This document shows, piece by piece, positions 24,032 through 37,900 of a DNA stretch of 64,000 nt (its first letter is position 1; each line of letters opens with the position of its first letter). The notes below the pieces were generated by a model. The model made no database searches. It was not told the DNA's origin and was given only the letters and a program-made list of their open reading frames with translations. A program made the translations under genes and the position numbers. Source of the DNA: Owenia fusiformis (Eukaryota; Annelida; Polychaeta; Sabellida; Oweniidae); assembly GCA_903813345.2 (NCBI GenBank), contig CAIIXF020000003.1, forward strand, positions 9,876,218 to 9,940,217. The letters run 5' to 3'.

Positions 24032-24809
24032 GAATGTATTGAATATTACGATTTTTTCAATAAAGTTAGAATGTCAACTAGCAGTCTTGAATAATGGGCC
24101 ACGATATAGGATACTCTTTACCCATTTAGAATAAGTCGGGATATCAGTGACCCGATTCCCATTTTTCAAAAAATTTAAAATTATCATTTTTGGCTTCACT
24201 TGGATATTTTTCTCAACTTTCCAAAGAAACCAGCGTCCACACCCGATCTGATAACCTGAATATGATGTAAATGGCGAATACCTAAAATAGACTCGGATTC
24301 ACTTTGAAAACTGAGAGTTAACCTGAACTAATACTATTTTCATTTTAAGTTCGTGGCCAAATCTGTGAAGGGCCTCTCAAGGTCGATCTGTATTGGCGAC
24401 ACTTGGGCTTTCAGGAAATAGTTATTTCATACTTGTCGAAATATAGGTCCTACCCAAAATGTCGCCAAAACATATTACCTACCTTTGTTGATCTATATTG
24501 GCAGAACTAGGACATTGTTCATGTTTCGTAATCTCTAAATATTAAGATCCTATGGCATCATCTAAAAATGAGTCTCAAAGTGCAGATATGAAGCCAAAAC
24601 GTATAAATTCATTAGAACTAGTACTGAAAGGATCTACTTTTAAAATTATTGCTAGGATAATGTCAGATCGTTCAGACTCTATGAAGAGAAAATGTTGCAC
24701 AAACAATAAACTTGTTTGAATAGCTGTATATGATAGGATGTTTCAATGAAGATAAAAAACATGAAATGCCAACAGTAGACTTCTATTAAAGTCAGAATCT
24801 GGGGGGATT

Positions 24810-25080
24810 ACAAGCAACATGTTCAATTGACTTACCAATCTATTCCAAACAATTTAAAATTCAATATCCCCCAAACGACCCGCGATATATGATAAACTGG
24901 ATAAGTTATTAAGGATTCAAAGTGCAAAAATGGGGGAGGGGTGTTTAAAATTCTGAAAATTCCCCGTTAACCTCAATTATCAAAAAATAATAAATCATCT
25001 TAAAAATCTTTAGTTTTCTGAAATAAAGCTTGCACTTTAGGATTATTCAGAAAACAGACATTGCAAGGCCAATGAAAGAG
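24810..25080 (+). repeat. Dispersed repeat, copy 2
   Basis: Partner of 7929-8205 in the same orientation, diverged by substitutions and small indels. It suggests an unclassified interspersed family with more copies elsewhere. Confidence 0.6.
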
Positions 25081-25253
25081 GATTCGTCAAATAATTTTCC
25101 ATGCTCTGATTCAGGAAAAAATAAACAAGATACTTTTAGAAGTAACAACATTTTCGTTTAGAGATAAAGAAAAGTAATTTGAAAGAAAATTATCACTAAC
25201 AGTTGAGTTCAACCACTTAATTATTGTACGAACTGTGAGCATTCTCTAATATA

Positions 25254-25454
25254 TGAGCCAGGCCATAGGAAAAGGGGTCTTATCACAATTTTTTTCAAAT
25301 GAGCCATGACTTATGTCTTAACAATTTTCCTTGCATATACCAAAAAGTCTGATTTGAATTTAGCACATTTTCTTCTTAATCCTGAGCGCATTTTTGGCTC
25401 TGTAGCACAATTCAAATTTTTGTGATAAGACCGGTTTTCCTATGGCCAGGCTCA
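25254..25454. mobile_element. TA-inserting MITE, 201 bp
   Basis: Ends tgagccaggccatagg (left) and its near-complement at 25421-25454 form TIRs of about 34 bases, bordered by TA at 25252-25253 and 25455-25456. The inside is AT-rich without an ORF. The TA duplication fits a Tc1/mariner-type MITE. Confidence 0.65.
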
Positions 25455-27184
25455 TAAAGTCCCATGTCTAGTATTTTATTCAAAAGGACATCTGTGAAAA
25501 CTCCCAGATACATACTTTGAACATATCCGAATATTGGAGGACTATTTAAAAGTGTCCGAAATAAATGGAAACGATGGAATACATTTCCCCAAAATGAATC
25601 CTATTGCTTTGAGAAAGTTCTATATTCGATACTTAGATGTCACTTAAAACAAATTTAAACAGGAAATCGTCTTTCCCAATGGTCATAGATGTCACTTAAA
25701 GTGGATATGAATAGTTACTTTTATAGAAATAAAAATGATCTCAGCTCATATTCAAAATTTAAAATCAAAATATTCATATTTATATTGTTATTAAGTATCT
25801 ATTTCATCAAAGTCTGTTAAATACCCGAGGCTCTAACTCTAGAAACGAAAACAGCCTTCTATTTGCACAAAAAATAGATTCTAAACATCTTCACGAACAG
25901 TATTATCTGATCCTATAATGAGATTTGTATCAACGTCTATTAAATGGAAGCATCTTAATCAAGTTTAGAATTCCTTTTCAAAATGGTCTCTGTGATTTGA
26001 TAGAGAAATTAATCTAATATTTTCTATTACCTTTTTATTCATAGAAAACATTTGAAGGCAGTTACATCAACATATACAATATTCATAATATCATTGAAAT
26101 CACACAAAATATCCATCATATTGTTTTTTAAGGCATCTAACCACACTAGTCTAATCTAATCTAGTACCCATAATTTCCCACCTTTTTTGTCTGCCTATTT
26201 GCTTTTCAATATTACAATAAGATATTACATTCGCTTTAAATCATTAATCTAATATTATCAAGCACTTCGAATAGTATTTATTTGAAACATGTACATAATT
26301 GGGATTATTTGTCAATGATAAACTTGACTTGTGGAATTACATCGATCACTCCAAAAGGAAAGTCTAAAGTAAACACTTAACGTTACACAGAGTCAATACA
26401 TGAATATACTTGGGGTACAATTATCTTATTTCCCCTCTAAAAATCACACCTCTTTATAGATATTGATAGTATTATCCCGGAAACTTATGGAGGAAGTATT
26501 GCTTTAATGTATAGTAAAATGACACATTTAATTAATGTGAAGCGATATTTACCAAAAATACGTCTAGAATCGTCTCCATGCCATATCTATTTTTAGTATC
26601 ATAAACTTCTAACAATCATGTATACTTTAACAAAGGAAAAACGTATACCCACAAATCTAGTATATATGATGAGCTTAAATGGTTTGCTTATGAGATCTAA
26701 TATATGAGGGTGGTTCTATGAAATTAATACGAATACAAATGGTCCCATTTCTCTTTATATCGATATGTAGGCAAAATAATTTGAAAAATATATTTGTGCA
26801 TGTCAAAAGTAAATAATTTTATATGATTTAACCGATAATAATGATAATTTGATATTATTCATTGACTTCAAGGTTAAAATGTTCCAAAATAAAATGAATT
26901 GACGCCCTTCTTATCAATTATAACCTTGTAAATTTTATTTTATTTGAATAAGGCATATCTTAATAATTACCTCAGATAGGACGGTTTTTGATTTGAAGGA
27001 GCTAGTAAGAAGTTACAAGTTCCACTACCAGATTGCTAATTCAGGTCAAATAACAAAATAGGCTTACATAGATAGAGATTATCCTGTCGGTTCAGGATAT
27101 TGGGATTATCCCGAGGCCAATATAATATATCTGCCCGTGTTGGTCCACACCGCGCACACATAAATCAGCATCGCGTGTTAGCTC

Positions 27185-27975
27185 ACATGGTGAGCTTTTG
27201 CAATCACTCACTTGTCCGTCTGTCTGTCCGTCCGTCTGTCAACAATAGTGGCACGTTTTAAAACCTCTGTCGATAGGATTCCTGTTTTAAGTTATTTCTG
27301 TTCAACATCAATACAGAAAACTCTCCTATAACTCCTGGTTCAAAAGCTCGCCTATTTTCAAAATGGCCGCCATTTTTGTCTCACGAAATTCACTTTTGAC
27401 CCATTTCCTAGCTTTACAAATAATTCCAAGTGTCATACATTGTAAGAATCCATGTCAATGTAAAGAGTAGATATATGAAACAATTTTGATACAAAAAATC
27501 AGTGAAACATTATATCCATTTTTTTATTTTCAGCCATTTTAGTTAACATTGATTTGTCCATCTGAATCGCGAAATCCACTTTTCCGTCAACGACAGTGAC
27601 ACGTTTTAAAACCCCTGTCGATAGGATTTCTGTTTTAAGGTATATCAATACAGAAAATTCCCTTATGACTCCTGGTTCAAAAGCTCGCCTATTTTCAAAA
27701 TGGCCGCCATTTTTCTCTCGCGAAATTCACTTTTTACCCATTTCATAGCTTTACAAATAATTTCAGGTGTCCTACATTGTAAAAATCCATGTCAATGTAA
27801 AGAGTAGAGATGTATGAAGTAATTTCTGTCTTTCAGTCAGTCCAAATAGTGGCAAGTGGCTTGAATGATAATTTTGTTACAAAAAATCAGCAAAAAATTA
27901 TATCGTTTTTTTATTTTCTGTCATTTTAGCCATCTTTCACTTTGAGCAACACCATGTGAGCCCAGTACCCACGGT
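27185..27975. repeat. GTCCGTC-type dispersed repeat with internal tandem duplication
   Basis: Bounded by cacatggtgagc at the left and caccatgtgagc at the right, with a GTCTGTCCGTCC tract near the left end. Inside, 27246-27560 and 27593-27930 are tandem copies (about 346-base offset) sharing aaaatggccgccattttt and other words. It is related to the repeat at 13078-13536. Confidence 0.6.
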
Positions 27976-28933
27976 ACTATTTCATTTTCGTATAGCACAG
28001 TCTGCATAGCTAGGGCGATATAGACTTAATATCACCATCATATAAAGATTGACTGTGAGGTGTTCTCATACATTAAAACATATTCTGACTGAACAATTTG
28101 CTAATGCTCAATAATGAATGCATACAGTAGTACTAATTACATAACATGATATGCGATAAGTCGATCGGCTGATATACAGCTTTATAATGAGAGAATGCAT
28201 TAATTTGTTATAGATCACAAAATAAAAATCGAATGCTGTTTTTTCTCAATAGAGTCGTAACAAAAACCACGATGCATGGTATAGGAAGAGCATTTTACAT
28301 TTTGGTTTAACAGTTTTTGATATATTTTTTTGATAAATTGACTATTTGAAACATTGAAAAAGTCCGATTATGATCGTAAACAATGTCATATGTGGTAACT
28401 TTTGAGAGATTGCGAGGGCTGATGCGTGGGAGACAGGGAAACGGATGATGAGAGACAGGTATGACTTTAATCACGGGATAGAGGTCGTTGTGGCTTCAGT
28501 TCTGACTGTACCATATTAAAACCGGCTGGATGTAAACATTGAATTGTACGACTCTTCACTCGACTTATCATCACAGAGATAGCATACATTTTCATTTCTG
28601 ACTAAAGTCCGTGTTGAAAATTGTAATTAATTGGCATCGTGATTTCGTCAATTAGCTACGTGAAGATGGAGCGATTGATGAAGGTTCTTTCCCATTGAGT
28701 TCGACTGATTAGTCAGAAACACATGTCTTCGGGATGGAACTCTGACGGAGGTGGTACTTTATTATGTACAATCATTGTTTTCACAAAGCACCAGTCTGAG
28801 AGAAAATCAATGGGATAGGTCGCATATACACTGGTGATCCGCTCGATATAGTATTGACAGGCACCATGCAAACTAAGTAAAGAACAAGTTAAAGGGCCTG
28901 TATGGAGAAAGGTTTGGACTGTCGCTTTAATAA

Positions 28934-31900
28934 ATGATGGCAAGATTTCATCCGAAACGGTTAGCGGCATCAATTTTTGTGATTGTTGGATTGACTTCTA
29001 TGTATAAGTTTATTATACTTCGACCACCGTTAGATATTCAACCGACACAGAAACTGTTACTTGACACCATAAAAACGACTTCGCTAGCTTTAGACAATAG
29101 TGTACATTTAAAACATTCATTTGAACCTCGTCAAACAAATCAAACAGTTACCCAACATAAACAGAGTGCAGCAGTACACGTAAACAAAACTGAGACAAGG
29201 AACGATAGAAATTTTGGATTAAATCCAATCAAAGTCCACGAGGATGTTCACATGGACGCAATTAAAGTCCGCTTTGACAGTAAGACTGGTTTGATGAGCT
29301 GCCCTGGACTATCCAAACCCCAAAATATACCAAACGACACACAAGTATTCCAAGAGCTAAGGAAAGGTGATAGACTTATATTTGGGTTTGGCGCGTACTA
29401 TGATGTTCGGCGAAACCTAATAAGGATAACAGGTACAAATGTTACATAATAATATAGAATATCATTCGTATATTATTTCAAATTGAAAAATAGAAATCCA
29501 GTTATTCCTTAAACATGTATACGAAGTAAAGTAACAAAAAACACTCATAAAACATTGATTTGATACAATGATGCAGCTAGTTCTATGGCGGTATAGTTCA
29601 TTAAAGTTTTATGCGCTGAATCGTTGTAAGGAAGGATCGAACAATCTAAATGTAGATATTATTCTTTTTTTCTCATTTGTGAAGAGACTGACTGTGCTGT
29701 GCAAATACACACGCGATTCATTGTATTTTACCTTTATTCATAAGATAGCCAAATAGTGGCTTGATTACGTGATATAAACTACAGGGTGGTCCAAAAATAG
29801 TGAACCCTTGCAACAAGCTATATCTCACTACAGTTATTACTTGCATTAATGGCCTGGTATTCTCACATGTTTTAGAGGAAGGTCTAAAATTAGGTGGATA
29901 CCATAAAGAGCCATAAAGGTCACTCAGTCTTAAGTATTGCTGAAGTTACATAACATCTACAGGCATGCCTGAAAATGGGTGATGTGCTCAATCCAAAATT
30001 ATATGGACCGAGGGCCGAAAGCCCAATGTCCAATATTTCACTATATTGCTCGCAGAAATGACGTTATTAGTATTATTACCACCGTTAACGACCACGATTG
30101 AAACAGCAAGAAAATCTTACGCATTGAATGATATCTAATTTCCCGGGGAAAATTGCCGGTCCAGAATATATTCTAGACCAGTCCATATGGACCACCACTA
30201 TGACGTCACACATTTCTCAGGTCGATATAGTAAAATGAACGCCTTCTAAACTAGCAATAAAACCCCTAGAACTGGCCCGGCAAGGTAGTAATAATGTGAC
30301 GTGGTCACTGGCAATGGTGATATTTTCTAAAAAGCTAGTTTATTAATATACATTTGAGAATTTGATAATGAAACTGTTATGTTTGATGGCACTGGGGTCT
30401 GCTTTTCAGTTAAACCATGAAGGGTTCAAGTCTACAACGAACGATAGCGAGCGATCGGAATGCAACTGTCGAGTGGCACTTAATCGTATTTAATTAATTC
30501 GTTGATATACATTATTTGTAGAAATTAATGAAATATAAGCATTCCTGTATCGTAGATACATATATTCCTAAACATACACCAATGGAACATATAGGACCTC
30601 CATAGAGGTAGCATTCCCTTGATCCTGGTGGGGCAAAGTCAAGGAGGTCCCGTGGGACTTCATGGGACTCAACTGAGTGGATGGGTCTCTATGGTCTCAA
30701 AGTGACACTTTGCCGCAGTGATGTTTGTTGGGCTTAAGAGGAACACATCGAGTTTGAAAATATATATTACTGAAATATGTTTTTGACGTTTCTTCTCGCT
30801 GTCTTTTAGAAGTTGATTTAGTAGACTGATAACAATTTTGTCAATTTAATAAGATTGTTTTATTAGTTCAAGTGAAAACAGTGACGCTAAGATAACCTTT
30901 AACTTAACACATGTCGCGTTCTGATGTACATTATTGCAAAATAGCGCCAAATCGGGAAACTAGATTTTTTCTATTTTTCATATTATAGTTTATTTAACCA
31001 CCTGTGTTAAACAGAGTAATAAAACTCATCTAATATACTGTTGCAAGAATAATGATCTGTTAGATCTATTAATATTTATAATGTATGGCTTTATCATAAA
31101 CTGTATGTATGTTTGTATACACTGTATGTTCATGTATGTAGTGTATTTTATTGACTTTTTGCTTTTTTGACAAAATGAAATGAAAACATTATTTATGTGC
31201 ATTGCAAATACAGCAACCGTGTGAATCATGCAAACCTAAACATAAGTTCTTCTAAGATAATAGGGAGTTTAAGCGTGCGTACAAAATCGAAAGGCCAACC
31301 TATTTTACAACATATTAGACAACAAAACATATTTTACTACATATTAGCCAACACAACATATTTTAGAACATATTAGCCAACACAACTTATTTTACAATAT
31401 ATTAGCCAATACAACATATTTTACAGCATATTAGCCAACACAACATATTTTACAACATATTAGCCAATGCAACATATACAGCATATTAGCCAACACAACA
31501 TATTTTACAACATATAAGCCAACACAACATATTTTACAATATATCAGCCAATGCAATATACTTTACAGCATATTAGCCAACACGACATATTTTACAACAT
31601 ATTAGCCAATACAACATATTTTACAACTTATTAGCCAATACAACATATTTTACAGCATATTAGCCAACACAACATATTATACAACATATTAGCCAATACT
31701 ACATACTTTACAGTATATTAGCCAACACAACATATTTTAAAACATTTAAGCCAACAAAACATATTTGTCAACATACTTACCAACACAACATACTTTACAG
31801 CGTATTTGCCAACACATCATACTTTATATCATATTAGCAAACACAACATGTTTTACAGCAAATTAGCAAACAAAACATAGTTTTCAACATATTAGCCAAT

Positions 31901-34900
31901 GCAAAACAACATACTTTACAGCATATAAGCCAACAAAACATACTTAACAGCATATTAGCCAACACAACATACTTTACAACATATTAGCTAACAAAACAAA
32001 TTTTCAACATATTAGCCAACATAACATACTTTACAGCATATTAGCCAACACAACATATTTTACAACATATTAGCCAACAAAATACAATTTTCAACATATT
32101 AGCCAACACAATATATTTTACAACAAATTAGCCAACAAAACGAACAAAACATATTCTACAACATATGAGCCAACACAACATATTTTACAACATACTAGTA
32201 TAAGCCAAGAAAACGAACAAAACATATTCTACAACATATTAGCCAACACAACATATTTTACAACATATTAGCCAACACAACATATTTCACAAAACAGCCA
32301 ACACAGCATACTCTACAGCATATTAGCAAACACAACATATTTTACAACATATTAGCCAACACAACATATTCTTCAACATATTAGACAACACAACATATTT
32401 CATAAAACAGCCAACACAGCATACTCTACAGCATATTAGCAAACACAACATATTTTACAACATATTAGCCAACACAACATATTCTTCAACATATTAGACA
32501 ACACAACATATTTCATAAAACAGCCAACACAGCGTACTCTACAGCATATTAGCAAACACAACATATTTTACAACATTTTAGCCAACACAACATATTTTAC
32601 AACATATTAACCAACACAAAATATTTTGCAGCATATTAGCCAATACAACATACTTTACAGCATATTAGCCAATACAACATACTTTACAGCATATTAGCCA
32701 ACACAACATACATTACAGTGTTTTAGCCAAAACATCATATTTTACAACATATCATGCTGGCAATTAACATACTAGTGAAAGTCCTAGTGAAACACATAGT
32801 GATGCATCTGCATGATCTCTTATAATTAACAAGGTGTAAATAAACTGTAAAATATGTTTTGATCCACCATAACTTTCTATAATATGTTTGTACTACTCTG
32901 TTTAAATACAGGTTAATAAATTAATAAGTAAATTAATAATAATTAGCCAAGAAAACCTATTTTTCAATGCTTTACAACATATTTTTTAGCCAACAACACA
33001 TTTCACAATATATTTAAATACCAGACACATTAGTGTCTTATGCCTTGGTCATATTTGCTCCGATTTTCACTACGGCGCCCGGCCGATTGAGTATTTTTTC
33101 AGAAATGTATTCAATTTTGAACAAAATACTCAATCGGCCGGGCGTCGGCCGATAAATCGCAGCAAATGTGACAGGCATTCTTAAGTTTTACAGGTTATAT
33201 GCATACAGATATAATTCGCCTTTTCAGATAAAAAAACAATAATGCCTGGGTCACATTTGCTCCGATCCATCGGCCGGCGCCCGGCCGGTTGAGTGTTTTG
33301 TTCAATATTGTATTCAATTTTGAACAAAATACTCAATCGGCCAGGCGCCTTGTGAAAATCGGAGCAAATGTGACCCAGGCATAATTAATGCATCTGTTTA
33401 GTTGAATGAATCGACCACAATGCATCAAGCCTTTGTATTGAATTGTTTTCATACATTGCAAAATCACTCTTCTATACCTTGCAATTTGGTGTTCATGAGC
33501 AACCCATTTTGCTAATTTGTAATGATGATGTTATTTGTTTTTGTTTTTCTATTCCTTATTAATGGTTGATTGGATGACTGTTAGATGTTAATAAGGTACT
33601 TTCAAAAATATACTAAGCAATACAATTAGACAAACAGGGTATCTTATGCATTTCTAGGGGTTACGAATAGTATAGTGAAAATATGTTCTACGAATCACCT
33701 AAACGATACGAAATCACTAAAATAATACACTTCATGAAACATTTTGCAAGGGTTAAGTTGGGAAATTATTAATTTCAATATTTCAATCTCTAGAGTCAAG
33801 TTGTCACCTTGACAACACCTCAGCGAGTGACCTTGGGTGGGTTATTGGTTATATAACACAGTGCAGTTATATGGAATGGCTAGAATCGGGCACACCTTGC
33901 CTAGCTACATGTATACATGGATTGTATAACGATCTGTTCCCGGCTGTTTTTCTTACTTGTATGTGCCAGGTTATTTATCGTCAAAGTGCTTCATACCTTG
34001 TTCAAATGACACATAAATATTTTTTCCATCAATGATCATATCAAATTTCGAAATGATGTTCACATACGTAGAAAATTGGTCTATTGTTTTTGTTATATTC
34101 CCTGGAATTATATTAATGGTGTCCCTTATAATCCCAAAAAGGCACAAATGTATAACAAAAGTAGAATGGACCTTATTCGAAATTAATATCTTGCATGTTG
34201 TGAAATCTCTTGTCGAGTTGAGACGATGGCGCTAATTTGTTGATTAAACACGGCTAACTTTTGAACATTAATGTCACTGGTATTACACTCGATTACGCTG
34301 CTACCGGGTAACAAGGCACCGTTCCGGTCGGAAAGTTCGGTAATAATTTTAATTTTCCTTGATTGCCCGAGAAATAGCATAAACCATCCCAATCTTTTCG
34401 GGACAACCATGAATAAGCATCATATTCATATGTTCCTGGAAATTCTAGTTATTTCGCTTAAAATAACGTAGGATGACGGAATCTTCAATTTAATTCATAA
34501 CTTTTGTTACGTAAACGGATCGAACTACAAAGAGAGTTTCCGTAATAATAGTGAGGTATTAAAACGATGATTATATTGTCGTCTGAACTATTTGTTCGTA
34601 AACGTGTAGATTTTCTAGATCTTAAACATATGAAAGTAATTTGTGAAAAATTATTGCGAGAACTCTGTAAACATCATCGTGGGGAGAAAACATTTGCGAG
34701 GAAAATATGAATTATTCGCGCGGTTTTTGATGGCGATATCGTGTCATATAAGAGGTTAGGCCTTGGATTGATATTTCTAGGCAACCCTAGTTCTCCTAAA
34801 CTATCAATATATATCAGTAAGGGTTAACAAATTGCAAACTCTACTAACAAACTAACAAAAATCCCCCTCCGCACCACGTTCTTCTTTTTTTGTTTTAGCG

Positions 34901-37900
34901 ATTCAAGATGCACATACTGCAAATCGGCCGAAGTTTTGTCAACTGTGGAAGGAGTCTTCGAATGACGTCACTGTGACCAAGATGAGAATAGAGCGAAACC
35001 AAGGAGGCCATGGAAATAGGTATTTGTGGAACTAGATCTTATCCTGAATATCCGTCACATTTAATCTATATTGGAACGCATTTGCTTCTTATAAATATCC
35101 CGCATTTTCGCAATACGCGTTCATTTTGGCACCGAGTGATTCAAATTCATTCTTCTTGCATCTAACACCCCATTTACCGAGTTGACTCTAACAGTATCAG
35201 TCTTACAGATAGTGCGGAATATACATTAATAATCTTATGCGATAATACAAAATTCCGATTATATTATGAATTCACTTAATTATATATTCCCTAAAGTGAA
35301 ACTATAACTTATTTTTATGCGCATGTATAAGCAAACTAAAATATTTGCATATGAATTATTATTTCATGGTGAAATTAATTTAAACTTGAGAGGGGTTTCT
35401 CAAGACAGCCTGGGTCATCACCAGGTCAACATATGTTTCCTGCATGCTTCAACTGTTATGTAAAATTCTTGTGTCTGGCTGTTATCTGCTTATTCTGCTA
35501 CTGTCCTTGCAGCGGACAACATGTGCTAGTTATAATGCTATATTGCTTGTAATTTTTTGGCTCTTTTTGCCTTGGATAAATAACCAAATAATGGAATTTG
35601 AAGACTTCCTGGAGAAGTGGTGCCTATCACCAGACACTATCAAGACACTCAGTGACAATGGATTTACCAACATGATGTCACTAAAAAGTATGGCATTGCC
35701 CGATGACCTGAAGGCAATGAAAATCAAGCCAATAGGACAATATAGACTGTTGGAAAAAGGCTTGACCGTCCTGCAAGCTGGACAAGGGCCCGAGACCCCT
35801 AACTTCGCTGCAGTCGATGAACAAACGTCCTCATCAGCTGAAGAAACCCCCCAGCAGAGACAGGCAGAGGGTGATCGTTCGTTATCCGAAGTTTTACAGC
35901 AACTTGGGATAGGTACGCAGGATAACACAACTCAATCTGCCAGTGCAAGCGCTAACAAAGGTGAGCAATATTTAAAGATAGTAGACTTTGTGCGTCCATC
36001 TTTGCGTTCCCTTACAAACAAAGACAAAGTCATGGCCGCTGACGGGGAGACCAGCTTGGTAATGCGCACGTCAAGGAAACCTCGACTAGAATCTGTATCT
36101 ATCGAACAGTGGGGGCAGGCGAGTAACAGAATTTTGACTCATCTAATATCCACCAATACTTCATTTGAGGTAGCAGCCTACTTGGAATACCAAATTAACA
36201 TCTATGAACTGGCAGAATGCTATACCTGGCAAAGTGTCATTTTGTATGACGATGAATATAGATATCGCCAGGCTTTAAAAGGATTTGCATGGGGGACAGA
36301 TATCCCTCATATCTGTAGTACCCATCTGAAACAGAAGGTAACAACAAACAGGAGGGCTGAAAATAATGTAACAGCACCTAACGGCAATGTTATTTGTCGT
36401 AACTACAACAAAGGAATCTGCAGGTTTGAAAACTGCAGATTCGAGCATCTATGCCTGCAATGTTTCAAGAAACACCCCCAGAAGGAACACCAGGGAAACT
36501 AAAACACCCCTCTCACGGACCTATTAACTCACCCCTCAATTATAGTAAATGGGAAAATGAACTATCTGAAGATAATGACAAGGACTTTATTTTAAATGGT
36601 ATTTATAATGGATTTCGAATAATTGATGAGGATGCCTTCCCAACCTCCGCAGAAATGAACAATTATAATTCAGCTATTTGTTCTGAGAACAAGTGGAAAG
36701 TGGAAAATCAAATAATAAAAGAAATTGACAATAATCGTTATATCAAAGTGGATTATAAACCAACGATCATTAGTGCATTAGGGTCAGTGCCAAAACCCAA
36801 TTCGGAGGCTATACGATTAATACATGACTGCAGTCAACCGCAAGGTAGTGCTGTCAACGATTATGCTACAATTAAATCTTATAGGTATACCACAATTAAT
36901 GATGCAACAAAGGCTCTACATCCTGGATACTGGATGTGCAAAGTCGATTTAAGTGAAGCGTATCGATACGTTCCTATACACCCCCAAGACTATCAATATG
37001 CTGGATTAAAATGGAAGTTCAACAATAGTAAAAAATATGATTACATCATTGATACAAGACTTATGTTTGGGGCTCGCAAATCGCCCGAAATATTCCATCG
37101 CATCACTCAAAGTATAAAACGCGTAATGCAGAGAAAGTACAACTGCAGTGACATCTATGTTTACTTGGATGATTTTTTGATAATTGCACAAACCCAAGAG
37201 GAATGCATGGAGCATTTAAATTCATTAATTAGACTGCTTCGTGACCTCGGCTTTGGAATTAGTTGGGGTAAAGTGGATGGTCCGTCTCAGGTATTGACAT
37301 TTCTAGGGGTGGAACTAGACTCGCAAAAAATGAAAATGCTGTTACCACAACAAAAACTGCTAGACTTTAAAAATTTGCTAAATCAATATCTGCTACTTAA
37401 ACGAGCTACACGTACCCAGCTAGAATCGCTAGCTGGGAAGCTAAGTTGGGCTGCACAAGTCATCCGTGGCGGTAGAATTTACACCAGGAGAGTTCTTGAT
37501 GCTATATGCAAGCTAAAACGAAATAAACATAAATACAAAATCGGGAAAGAATTCAAAGAGGATATTAAGTGGTGGTTGAACTGTATTGACTCATTCAATG
37601 GCATAGCGCTTATATTGGACAGTAAGCCTGTTGTTGACATTGAAGTTGATGCTTCAAATACAGCATCTGGCCTCTTTTATCAAGGAGACTGGATGTATGT
37701 AAATTTTGCTATGGACGTACCTCAATACAAAGACTATCATATTAATTATAAAGAAGTCCTCTCAGTATATTTTGCCATCCTTAGATGGAAACATGTACTG
37801 GTGAATAAACGCATTCTGATTCATACTGACTCTACAGTGGCCATGACTATTGTTAATCGGGGTACAACAAAACATCCTGGTATAATGGAAATATTGAGAC

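Larger units (their letters stand above)
23745..28933. other. Gene-free region between divergent genes
   Basis: About 5.2 kb between the starts of the protease-homologue gene (-) and the GT92 gene (+). It holds several small repeats listed separately (23889-24031, 24810-25080, 25254-25454, 27185-27975). No ORF with a domain is visible. Confidence 0.6.

Noticed and set aside
29568-29756. Candidate second exon of the GT92 gene in this open frame
   Set aside because: No donor follows in the needed phase. The exon at 34899-35019 has the right phase at both ends and a family-like CQLW segment.
31291-32755. Regular short repeats resembling a CRISPR array
   Set aside because: Units are contiguous with no unique spacers, there are no cas genes, and the surroundings are intron-bearing animal genes. 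It is a tandem satellite.
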